Shown piece after piece: positions 7,730 to 14,544 of a stretch of 15,493 nucleotides of DNA. Origin of the DNA: CAYLSO01 sp964386525 (lineage in GTDB: Bacteria > Eisenbacteria > RBG-16-71-46 > DASYSL01); assembly GCA_964386525.1 (NCBI GenBank), contig CAYLSO010000236.1, positions 1 to 15,493 of the forward strand. The letters run 5' to 3'. The notes below the pieces were generated by a model. The model had not been told where the DNA came from, made no database searches, and worked only from the letters and a program-made list of their open reading frames with translations. Each line of letters starts with the position of its first letter. Positions within the stretch are counted from its first letter, which is position 1. The position numbers were made by a program, and so were the translations under genes.

Positions 7730-9512
7730 CTTCCCTCCCGCCTCGGGCGCCCGCCGCGTACTCCGCCACCACCTGCCGCAGCGGCACCAGCGCCAGGGCC
7801 CCGTTCGACAGCACGACGTCGTGGAAGCGCTGGATGTCGAAGCGCGCCCCGAGCGTGCGCTTCGCCTCGTCACGCAGGCGCAGGATCTCGAGCTGGCCGG
7901 TCTTGTAGGCCAGCGCCTGCCCCGGCCACACGATGTAGCGGTCCACCTCGTTGACGATGTTGTTCAGCGCGATCGCCGAGTTCTCGCGCATGAAGTCGAT
8001 GGCCCGCTGCCGCGACCACCCCTTGGCGTGCAGCCCCGTGTCCACGACCAGCCGGCAGGCCCGCCAGGCGTCGAGCGAGAGCATGCCGATGCGGTCGAGG
8101 TCGGAGCTGTAGAGACCCATCTCGTCGGCCAGGCGCTCGGAGTACAGGCCCCAGCCCTCGATGTAGGCGGTCACGCCCACGTGCTTGCGGAAGCGGGGCA
8201 TGTCGCGCAGCTCCTGGGCGATGGCCAGCTGCAGGTGATGGCCCGGGATGGACTCGTGGTAGGCCAGCGCTTCGGCCTCGTAGCGCGGCCGGGTCTCGGG
8301 CGCGTAGGTGTTGATGTAGAACTGCCCCGGGCGCGAGCCGTCCGCGGCCGGGTCGCGGTAGTAGGCGATGGTCGAGATCTTCTCCTCGTGCTCGCCCATG
8401 CGCACGACCGCGCAGTCGGCCTTGGGCAGCAGGCCGAACCAGCTCCCGATCGCCCCCTTGGCGCGCGCCAGCGCCGCCTCGGCTTTGCCCGCCACCTCGT
8501 CGCGCGTCGTGAAGTAGAGCGCCGGATCGGTGCGCAGGCGCGCGAGGGTCTCGGCGAGGCCCGCCGTCCCCAGCACCTTGCGCCCCAGCTCGCTCATCTC
8601 GCCGTTGATGCGCTCGACCTCGGCCAGCCCAGTGGCGTGCAGCTCGTCGGGCGTGAGATCCAGCGAGGTGTGCACGCGGATGAGCTGGCGGTAGATCGCG
8701 TCCCCGCCCGCCACGTGCATGACCCCGGCGCGCGTCTCGGGCCGGGCCGCCGGCGCGATCTGCGCCTCGAGGAAGGCCAGGTAGCGCGCCAGCGCCGGCC
8801 GCACCGAGTCGCGCACCGCCGCCGTCAGCCCGTTCGCGAACCCGGCGCGCTGGGCGTCGCTCCAGTCCGGGTGCGGCGTCGCAAGCGGCAGCAGCAGCGC
8901 CCACTGCGCGTCGGGCTCGGTCAGCGTCTCGCGCAGGCCGCCGATCACCTTCCGCACCGCGTCCACCGGCGCCACCTTGCCGGCCGCCAGACCGCGCTCG
9001 AGGTTGGCGACGTGCCGGCCGAGGTACGGCCCCATGGCCTGCCAGCGCTTCACCATGGCCTGCGCCTCGGCGAAGCCGCGCACCGTCTGGAACGACTCGA
9101 GGTTGAAGAACTCGATCTGCGGGCCGCCGAGCGGATCCACCGTCCACTCGTGGAGTGCGCAATCGAGCTTGGCCAGGTCGCTCTCCACCTCGGTGAGCAA
9201 GGCGCTGAGCGTCAGGCGGTCGGCCGCGCCCAGCTCGACCTCGGGGATGGCGCGCGCCCGCTCGCGCACGCCGGTCAGCCGCGAGCGGCTCGTCGCGTAG
9301 CCCTCGAGCGAGTTGTCGTCGAGGCGGTCGTCGTAGCGGCGGTCGCCGATGCCCGTGGCTTCGATAGGGTTGGCGGCCAGCCGGCCTTCCCAGTACTCAT
9401 CGCACAGCGCCGCCAGCGTCCCCGCGGCGGCCGAATCGCCGCCGCCGGGCTGCAAACCCGCGCCGCCCGACTGCGGGCCCGCGCCGCCGATCCCGGTGAT
9501 CAGAAGGAACAT
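7713..9512 (-). CDS. DUF885-family predicted zinc metallopeptidase
   Basis: Family of uncharacterised proteins that resemble zinc peptidases. The 599-residue protein carries the diagnostic AYHESIPGHHLQ motif, with H419, E420, H425 and H426, and a downstream IEGWGLYSE whose E452 is a plausible third ligand. Both are intact. Full-length family members are about 550-620 residues. Start ATG 9512 is chosen for its GAGGAGAG ribosome binding site; an in-frame GTG at 9605 adds 31 Arg-rich residues that do not look like protein. Unlike most relatives, the N-terminus (MFLLITGIGG, then Gly/Ser-rich) is a poor signal peptide with no basic residue, so location is uncertain. It is the first gene of the minus-strand operon with the Tat protein and amidase, which suggests stepwise breakdown of peptides or amides. 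Confidence 0.9.
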   Translation of the reverse strand: MFLLITGIGGAGPQSGGAGLQPGGGDSAAAGTLAALCDEYWEGRLAANPIEATGIGDRRYDDRLDDNSLEGYATSRSRLTGVRERARAIPEVELGAADRLTLSALLTEVESDLAKLDCALHEWTVDPLGGPQIEFFNLESFQTVRGFAEAQAMVKRWQAMGPYLGRHVANLERGLAAGKVAPVDAVRKVIGGLRETLTEPDAQWALLLPLATPHPDWSDAQRAGFANGLTAAVRDSVRPALARYLAFLEAQIAPAARPETRAGVMHVAGGDAIYRQLIRVHTSLDLTPDELHATGLAEVERINGEMSELGRKVLGTAGLAETLARLRTDPALYFTTRDEVAGKAEAALARAKGAIGSWFGLLPKADCAVVRMGEHEEKISTIAYYRDPAADGSRPGQFYINTYAPETRPRYEAEALAYHESIPGHHLQLAIAQELRDMPRFRKHVGVTAYIEGWGLYSERLADEMGLYSSDLDRIGMLSLDAWRACRLVVDTGLHAKGWSRQRAIDFMRENSAIALNNIVNEVDRYIVWPGQALAYKTGQLEILRLRDEAKRTLGARFDIQRFHDVVLSNGALALVPLRQVVAEYAAGARGGREDERGT

Positions 9513-9626
9513 CGCGCTCTCCTCGAGAGGTGTGGGGCGATCGCCGCGCGGCAGGGCGGCCGCGACCGGCCGACCGCGCGGGACGCGGCCGCCGCGGACT
9601 CGCACCGCGGCGCCCGGCCGCCGCGC

Positions 9627-9656
9627 AGCTTACCCGGATTGCATCGGCGGGGTAAA
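9627..9656 (-). promoter_or_regulatory. Weak candidate promoter for the DUF885-Tat protein-amidase operon
   Basis: Read on the minus strand, TTTACC and TAAGCT are separated by 18 bases, at the very end of the MATE gene and about 115 bases before the DUF885 ATG. Four of six and three of six consensus bases match. It is the best AT-rich pair in this gap, but the gap is small and readthrough from the MATE operon is also possible. Confidence 0.2.
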
Positions 9657-11075
9657 GCCGCCCGCGCCGGTCATCAGGTCGGTTTTGAGGCCTCTCTTCC
9701 AGGTGCCGCGCGCCGCCCAGCCGACGATGAGCAGCGCGCGCACCACGCAGGTGACGCTGATCACCCAGGCGATCGCCAGCACCCCCTGCCCCGTCCAGTC
9801 CGGGACCCAGTAGGCCAGCGGCAGGCGCGCCAGGGAGGTGGCCGTGTAGATGATCGAGATGGCCAGCGTGTGCCCCGACCCCAGCACGGCCTCGCCGACC
9901 GCGATCTCCACCGCGCTGAACACCAGGCAGCCGGCCAGGATGCGCAGGTAGGGCACGCCGATGCGGTGCACCTCCGGGTCGGCCGTGAAAAGCCCGATGA
10001 ACAGCGACGGGAAGAGCATGAACACGGCGGTGACGACCGCGCCGACCCAGAGGCTCCAGCGCAGGGCCGTGCGAATCACCTCGGCAGCGCGGTCCGGCCG
10101 ACCGGCGCCGAGATTCTGCCCCACCAGCGTCGCCCCGGCGATGCCGATGGCCACGGCGATCAGGAACGACAGCGCCTCGACGCGATTGGCGATGCCGACG
10201 ATGGCCAGCGAGGCCGCCCCGAAGCGGGAGGCCGAGGACGAGAAAACGATGTACACCGCAGAGAACAGCATGCCGATGACCGCCACCGGCGCGCCGACGC
10301 GCGCGATGGGCCCGATGTGGATCGGCGGCCCCGGCGCCCGCCGCGCCAGCGGGAAGGCGCGGTGGCCGCGCAGCGCCACGACCAGGTAGGTGAGCGCCGC
10401 GCCGGCCTGCGCGATCACCGTCGCCCAGGCGGCCCCGGCCACGCCGAGGCGCGGCAGCGGCCCGACGCCGTAGATGAGCAGCGGCGCCAGCGCGGTGTTG
10501 AGCGCCACCGCCGCGGCGTCGATCCAGAAGGGCGTGCGCGAGTCGCCGGCGGCCCGCAGCACGCTCTGCCCGGTGAGCACCAGCAGGATGAACGGCGCCC
10601 CGCCGAGCACCACCGACAGGTAGCGCTCGCCCTGCTCGAGCACGCCGGCGGTGGCCCCCATCCAGCCGTAGATCGTGCGCGCCCCGAAGACGCCGATCGC
10701 CGTGCCCACCAGGCCCAGCACCAGCGACGCCCGCACGCCGTGGTAGGCCGCCACGCCCGCCCGCTGGCGCTCGCCGGCGCCCAGCAACTGGCTCACGTAA
10801 GCCACCACGCCGACCGCGATGACGTCGTTGATCGAGTAGATCCACCACATGACGAACACCGAGGTGGTGACCGCGGCGGTGGCGTCCACGCCCAGGCCGC
10901 GCACCCACAGGGCGTCGATCCACTGGTAGGCCAGGCGCAGCGCCTGCGACGCGAGGATGGGCAGGGCGAGGCGGAACAGCGCCTGCGGGATGGGTCCGGA
11001 GACCCCCGGGGGAGCGGCGGCCGCGGCGGCGGGAGTCGGGCTCACGTCAGCCGAGGCACGGCTGCCGCCGGCCAC
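9630..11075 (-). CDS. MATE-family multidrug/cation efflux transporter
   Basis: Inner-membrane antiporter of the MATE (NorM/DinF-like) family, exporting cationic compounds in exchange for Na+ or H+. The 481-residue protein has about twelve hydrophobic segments in two homologous halves. The first half includes LALPILASQALRLAYQWID and the second IGPIARVGAPVAVIGML. It has the typical GQSVLRAAGDSRTPFW loop in the first half, and IVGIANRVEALSF and GQNLGAGRPDRA in the second. The first 25 residues are Ala/Pro-rich and poorly conserved in appearance. The GTG at 11075 directly abuts the upstream stop and has GAGGAAG just before it. A GTG at 11045 gives a shorter protein but no ribosome binding site. 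It is last in the Mrp operon. The substrate cannot be deduced. Confidence 0.92.
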   Translation of the reverse strand: MAGGSRASADVSPTPAAAAAAPPGVSGPIPQALFRLALPILASQALRLAYQWIDALWVRGLGVDATAAVTTSVFVMWWIYSINDVIAVGVVAYVSQLLGAGERQRAGVAAYHGVRASLVLGLVGTAIGVFGARTIYGWMGATAGVLEQGERYLSVVLGGAPFILLVLTGQSVLRAAGDSRTPFWIDAAAVALNTALAPLLIYGVGPLPRLGVAGAAWATVIAQAGAALTYLVVALRGHRAFPLARRAPGPPIHIGPIARVGAPVAVIGMLFSAVYIVFSSSASRFGAASLAIVGIANRVEALSFLIAVAIGIAGATLVGQNLGAGRPDRAAEVIRTALRWSLWVGAVVTAVFMLFPSLFIGLFTADPEVHRIGVPYLRILAGCLVFSAVEIAVGEAVLGSGHTLAISIIYTATSLARLPLAYWVPDWTGQGVLAIAWVISVTCVVRALLIVGWAARGTWKRGLKTDLMTGAGGFTPPMQSG

Positions 11076-11249
11076 TCACTTCCTCAGCTCCGCACAGCGC
11101 TCCGCGTACAGCCGGATCGCCGCGCGCACCACCTCCTCGGCCGCCTCCCGCCCGCGCAGCGCCTCGATGCGCACCTCTTTATTCTCGAGCCTGTTCTGGA
11201 AGTGGTCGCGCACGTCCTCGCCCCAGGGCACGTCGTGCCACGCGTGCAT
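11076..11249 (-). CDS. 57-residue protein resembling an internally deleted inorganic pyrophosphatase
   Basis: Short open frame between DUF971 and the MATE gene. Residues 2-12 (HAWHDVPWGED) resemble the N-terminus of soluble family-I inorganic pyrophosphatases. Residues about 16-57, with LENKEVRIEALRGREAAEEV and a final AIRLY helix, resemble their C-terminal helix. The roughly 120-150 residues between, which hold the catalytic aspartates and metal sites, are missing, so it cannot hydrolyse pyrophosphate. It could be an in-frame deletion remnant, a genuine small protein, or an assembly deletion. ATG 11249 follows the DUF971 stop by two bases (TGA GC ATG), and its own stop touches the MATE start, so reading-frame order is neatly kept. 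The family match is from memory of PPase sequences, not a search. Confidence 0.6.
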   Translation of the reverse strand: MHAWHDVPWGEDVRDHFQNRLENKEVRIEALRGREAAEEVVRAAIRLYAERCAELRK

Positions 11250-11251
11250 GC

Positions 11252-11581
11252 TCAGCCCCCCCCGCACTCGGCGCACGGACAGAGCCGGCGCAGGTTGTCG
11301 AAGGCGAAGAGGCCCATGCCGTGCCCGTCGCTGAAGTGGATCTGCAGGGCGTAGCTGCCCACCAGCTGCAGCTTCTCGAGACCGACGTCGGCGGCCACGT
11401 CGGCCTCCCCGATGCGGCGGCGCCCGGTGTCCTCGTCCACGCACCGGGCGCACGGGCAGCGGGCGCGCAGGTAGCGGGCCGGGTACTCGCCGGCGTGGCC
11501 GTCCGCCCAGGTGATGCGCAGCCGCTCGCGGCCCTGCTTGCGGAACTCCACCGGCGTGTCGCGCTGCGGGTCGCAGCTCAT
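11252..11581 (-). CDS. DUF971 (GBBH-like N-terminal) zinc-ribbon-type protein
   Basis: A 109-residue stand-alone DUF971 protein, the domain found at the N-terminus of gamma-butyrobetaine hydroxylases and often encoded next to Mrp. It shows ITWADGHAGEYPARYLRARCPCARCVDE (about 23-50), the middle VGSYALQIHFSDGHGMG (74-90), and a final LRRLCPCAEC. Two CPCxxC motifs supply C42, C44, C47, C101, C103 and C106, enough to bind zinc or an Fe-S cluster; the function is not established. ATG 11581 lies 10 bases after the mrp stop. The gene ends in a run of eight G on the coding strand followed by TGA, so the final three glycines are sensitive to any slippage or sequencing error there. Confidence 0.92.
   Translation of the reverse strand: MSCDPQRDTPVEFRKQGRERLRITWADGHAGEYPARYLRARCPCARCVDEDTGRRRIGEADVAADVGLEKLQLVGSYALQIHFSDGHGMGLFAFDNLRRLCPCAECGGG
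11256..11263 (-). repeat. Homopolymer G8 tract at the DUF971 3' end
   Basis: Eight consecutive C on the plus strand, that is eight G in the coding strand, lie four codons before the DUF971 stop and six bases before the downstream ATG. A -1 shift within it (or one extra G) bypasses the TGA and continues through the 57-residue pyrophosphatase-like frame, whose reading frame is open across this point. Confidence 0.9.
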
Positions 11582-11591
11582 GCCCCGTCCC

Positions 11592-12665
11592 CTACTCCTC
11601 GACGATGGCCGGCGCCGCCGGCTGGAAGGCGCGGATGCTCACCTGCGCGGCCAGCTGCCCGGCGATGTCGCGGTAGGCCTTCGCCGCCGGACTGTCGGGC
11701 CGGCCGAGGACCATCGGCGTGCCGCGGTCGGCGAACTCGCGGATGCCGCCGTCGAGCGGGATCTCGCCCAGGAACGGGATGTCCAGGAGCCGGCTGGCCT
11801 GGGCCGTGCCGCCGTGCCCGAAGATGTCGTCGCGCTCGCCGCAGTGGGGGCAGACGTAGTAGCTCATGTTCTCGATCAGGCCGAGGATCGGCACCCGCGT
11901 CTGCTGGAACATGCGCAGCGTCTTGCGCGAGATGGTGAGCCCCACGTCCTGCGGCGTCGAGACGATGACCGCGCCGGTCAGCGCCACCGTCTGCACGAGC
12001 GTCAGGTGCACGTCGCCGGTGCCGGGCGGCAGGTCGATGAGCAGGTAGTCGAGCTCGCCCCACTCGGTGCCGAGCAGCGTCTGCTGCAGCGCCTTGTGGG
12101 CCATCGGGCCGCGCCAGATGAGCGGCTGGTCGCCGGGCGCCATGAAGCCCATGGACATGAAGCGCACGCCGTGGGCCTCGTAGGGAACGAGCCGGTCGCC
12201 GGCGGCCTGCACGCCCTCCTCCTGCATCCCCATCATGATCGGGATGGTCGGCCCGTAGATGTCGCCGTCGAGCAGGCCGACACGCGCCCCGGTGCCGGCC
12301 AGCGCCACCGCCAGGTTCACGGCCACCGTGGACTTGCCCACCCCGCCCTTGCCGCTGCCCACCGCCACCAGATTGCGCACGCCGGCCAGCGCGGTGCGGT
12401 CGGGGGCCGCCGTCGAGCGCACCTCGGAGGTCATGTTGACGCTGGCCTCGCGGATCCCGGGCAGGCCCAGCAGCGCCTGGCGCGCCTGGTCGCGCAGCTG
12501 GTCTTTCACCGGGCAGGCGGGCGTGGTGAGATTGACGTCGATCGCCACCTTGTCGCCGTCGACGCGCACGTTGCGCACGAAGCCGAGGCTGACGATGTCG
12601 CGGTGCAGATCGGGATCCTGGATGTGCCGCAGGGCGTCGAGGATATCGCGTTCGGCGAGGGCCAC
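11592..12665 (-). CDS. mrp: Mrp/ApbC/NBP35-family Fe-S cluster carrier ATPase
   Basis: Binds and delivers iron-sulfur clusters to apoproteins, driven by ATP, in the cytoplasm. The 357-residue protein has an N-terminal MIP18/DUF59 domain (about 5-82, with C51 in TTPACPV) and a deviant Walker A P-loop, GSGKGGVGKS at 103-112. It also has the DGDIYGPT segment (133-140), LLIDLPPGTGD (208-218), and the C-terminal cluster-binding CPHC motif with C272 and C275. All key features are intact. Start is GTG 12665, set by AGGAGG eight bases upstream and by the beginning of the DUF59 domain; the open frame extends further 5' but that part is Arg/Pro-rich noise. It leads a minus-strand operon with DUF971, the PPase-like fragment and the MATE gene, and diverges from malQ. 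Confidence 0.95.
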   Translation of the reverse strand: MALAERDILDALRHIQDPDLHRDIVSLGFVRNVRVDGDKVAIDVNLTTPACPVKDQLRDQARQALLGLPGIREASVNMTSEVRSTAAPDRTALAGVRNLVAVGSGKGGVGKSTVAVNLAVALAGTGARVGLLDGDIYGPTIPIMMGMQEEGVQAAGDRLVPYEAHGVRFMSMGFMAPGDQPLIWRGPMAHKALQQTLLGTEWGELDYLLIDLPPGTGDVHLTLVQTVALTGAVIVSTPQDVGLTISRKTLRMFQQTRVPILGLIENMSYYVCPHCGERDDIFGHGGTAQASRLLDIPFLGEIPLDGGIREFADRGTPMVLGRPDSPAAKAYRDIAGQLAAQVSIRAFQPAAPAIVEE

Positions 12666-12794
12666 TCGAGGTTCCTCCTGAGGGTGAAGGCGCGGGGCCG
12701 GCGCGCTGGCGGCCGCGCGGATGGCGCGCTGCCGGGGCCGAGGGCGGCCGCGGCGGCGGCTCCGGGGAGCGGCGCAAGAGTAGCACAGGCCCGG

Positions 12795-12823
12795 TTGTCG
12801 CGGCGCCCCGCCCATGCTAGCTT
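12795..12823 (+). promoter_or_regulatory. Candidate promoter for malQ-GH57
   Basis: TTGTCG at 12795-12800 and TAGCTT at 12818-12823 lie 17 bases apart in the 271-base divergent gap between mrp and malQ. Four of six -35 bases and three of six -10 bases match. The start would be near 12830, leaving a leader of roughly 50-105 bases depending on which malQ start is used. No convincing counterpart for mrp was found on the other strand. Confidence 0.33.
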
Positions 12824-12826
12824 CAC

Positions 12827-12880
12827 GCGGTGACGCGCCCCCCGCTGGCGCACCGCATGGAAGCCCGCGTCGGAGCGCGG
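12827..12880 (+). other. Two GC hairpins in the malQ leader
   Basis: GCGGT-GAC-GCGCC (12827-12839) pairs with GGCGC-ACCGC (12847-12856) with a 3-base bulge and 7-base loop. Then CCGCG (12865-12869) pairs with CGCGG (12876-12880) around a 6-base loop. They follow directly after the predicted transcript start. They may be mere products of high GC, and nothing ties them to a known riboswitch. Confidence 0.25.
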
Positions 12881-12936
12881 TGAAGCCACGGGAGACGCGA
12901 TTGGCCGGCCCGCAGACGGAACGCAGAACGACTGTC

Positions 12937-14544
12937 ATGGACTCCACCCCGGCCCCGCGGACCGGGCGTGAGGGGCCCTCCCTCCCCGGGCTCTCGACCC
13001 GCGCCAGCGGCATCCTCCTCCACCCCACTTCGCTCCCCGGCCCCAGCGGCGTCGGCGACCTCGGCCGTGCCGCGTACCGCTTCGCCGAGTTCCTGGCCGC
13101 CGCCGGGCAGGCCTGGTGGCAGATGCTGCCGGTGGGTCCGGCGGGCCGGGCCGACTCCCCCTACCAATCCGAGTCCACCTTCGCCGGCAACCCGCTCTTC
13201 GTGAGCCTCGAGGGGCTGGCCGAGGACGGCCTGCTGGAGCCCGCCGACCTCGTCCCGGCCGCGCCGCTCTCCGCCGACCGCGTGCATTACGCCGCCGCCG
13301 AGCGTTTCAAGGAGATCCGCTTCGCCAAGGCGTTCGCGGCGTTCGAGGGCCGCGCGGCCCGGGCCGAGCAGGAGGCCTTCGCGCGCTTCCGCGCGACGGC
13401 CGCCGGCTGGCTCCCCGACTTCGCGCTCTACCGGGCGCTGAAGGACGCGCACGCCGGAGCGGCATGGGCCGACTGGCCCGCGCCGCTGCGCGACCGCGAG
13501 CCGGCCGCCCTGCGCGAGGCCCGCGAGCGGCTGGAGCGCGACCGGCGCTACCACGAGTTCCTGCAGTTCGTCTTCGACGCCCAGTGGCGGCGGCTGCGCG
13601 CCGCCTGCGCCGAGCGCGGCATCGGCTGGATCGGCGACCTGCCCATCTTCGTGTCGCACGACAGCGCCGAGGTGTGGGCCCACCGCGAGCTCTTCGAGCT
13701 CGACGAGACGGGCCGCTCCACCGTGGTGGCGGGCGTGCCCCCCGACTACTTCAGCGCCGACGGCCAGCTGTGGGGCAATCCCCTGTACCGCTGGGAACGC
13801 ATGGCCGAGACCGGCTACGCCTGGTGGATCGAGCGCTTCCGCGGCATCCTTGGGCGCTTCGACGCGGTGCGCGTCGACCACTTCATCGGCTTCGCGCGCT
13901 ACTGGGAGATCCCGGCCGGTGCGCGCACCGCCAAGCGCGGGCGCTACCGGGAAGCCCCGGGCGCCGACTTCCTGGCGCGCCTGCAGGCGGCGGTGGGCGA
14001 TTTCCCGATCATCGCCGAGGACCTCGGCATCCTCACCCCGGAAGTCGCCGAGCTGCGCGACCGCTTTGCTCTGCCGGGCATGCGCGTGCTGCAGTTCGCC
14101 TTCGGCGACGACGAGGAGTCGCGCTACATGCTGCCCGAGAGCTACCCGGAGCGCTGCATGGCCTACACGGGGACGCACGACAACGACACCGCCGCCGGCT
14201 GGTTCCGCGACCCGCCGCCCGCGGCCGGCACGTCCGCCGCGCTGCTGCACGCGCGCGAGCGCGAGCGGGCCGGCCTCTACCTGGGCGGCGACGGACCCGA
14301 CCTCCACTGGCGCATGATCGGCGCCGTCCTCGGCTCGCGGGCGAACACCGCGATCTGCCCGCTGCAGGACGTGCTGGGACTCGGCTCCGGGGCGCGCATG
14401 AACCGGCCGGGCACGGTGCACGGCAACTGGCAGTGGCGCTTTCGCGAGGACGACCTGACGGCGGCGCACGCCGCGCGCCTGCGCGAGCTGACCGAGGCCA
14501 GCGGACGGCTGCCGGGTGGCGCCGCGCGGAGGACCGCCTCGTGA
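12937..14544 (+). CDS. malQ: 4-alpha-glucanotransferase (amylomaltase, GH77)
   Basis: Transfers alpha-1,4-glucan segments between maltooligosaccharides in cytoplasmic glycogen/maltodextrin metabolism. From ATG 12937 it is 535 residues, near the family's 500. Visible are ASGILLHPTSLPGP (about 30-43), WWQMLPVGPAGRADSPYQS, GWIGDLPIFVSHDSAEVWAH, and GVPPDYFSADGQLWGNPLY with the 250s-type loop. The GH77 catalytic set is the nucleophile D314 (RVDHF), acid/base E361 (AEDLG) and stabiliser D415 (THDND); spacings of 47 and 54 match known amylomaltases. Start is uncertain: ATG 12937 lacks a ribosome binding site, TTG 12901 has GGGAG six bases before it, and GTG 12880 has GGAG at four bases. All lie upstream of the conserved domain. 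The stop overlaps the next gene (GTGA). Confidence 0.94.
   Translation: MDSTPAPRTGREGPSLPGLSTRASGILLHPTSLPGPSGVGDLGRAAYRFAEFLAAAGQAWWQMLPVGPAGRADSPYQSESTFAGNPLFVSLEGLAEDGLLEPADLVPAAPLSADRVHYAAAERFKEIRFAKAFAAFEGRAARAEQEAFARFRATAAGWLPDFALYRALKDAHAGAAWADWPAPLRDREPAALREARERLERDRRYHEFLQFVFDAQWRRLRAACAERGIGWIGDLPIFVSHDSAEVWAHRELFELDETGRSTVVAGVPPDYFSADGQLWGNPLYRWERMAETGYAWWIERFRGILGRFDAVRVDHFIGFARYWEIPAGARTAKRGRYREAPGADFLARLQAAVGDFPIIAEDLGILTPEVAELRDRFALPGMRVLQFAFGDDEESRYMLPESYPERCMAYTGTHDNDTAAGWFRDPPPAAGTSAALLHARERERAGLYLGGDGPDLHWRMIGAVLGSRANTAICPLQDVLGLGSGARMNRPGTVHGNWQWRFREDDLTAAHAARLRELTEASGRLPGGAARRTAS

Noticed and set aside
7730..7873. N-terminal extension of the Tat protein
   Set aside because: It lies within the DUF885 gene in another frame and would bury the Tat signal; ATG 7729 has a good ribosome binding site.
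7602..11354. Plus-strand open frame of 1250 codons
   Set aside because: It runs antisense to amidase, DUF885 and MATE genes, which all have intact family motifs. Its translation is dominated by Arg, Gly, Ala, His and Gln with no domain, as expected from GC-biased third positions.
12857..12883. Eight-codon leader peptide gene before malQ
   Set aside because: No ribosome binding site and no run of regulatory codons; noted only as part of the leader structure.
12666..13028. 5' extension of mrp upstream of the GTG at 12665
   Set aside because: It crosses into the malQ coding strand, has no domain, and the strong AGGAGG and the DUF59 start fix GTG 12665.
12823..14469. Minus-strand open frame of 548 codons
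   Set aside because: Antisense to malQ, whose catalytic residues and spacing are all conserved.
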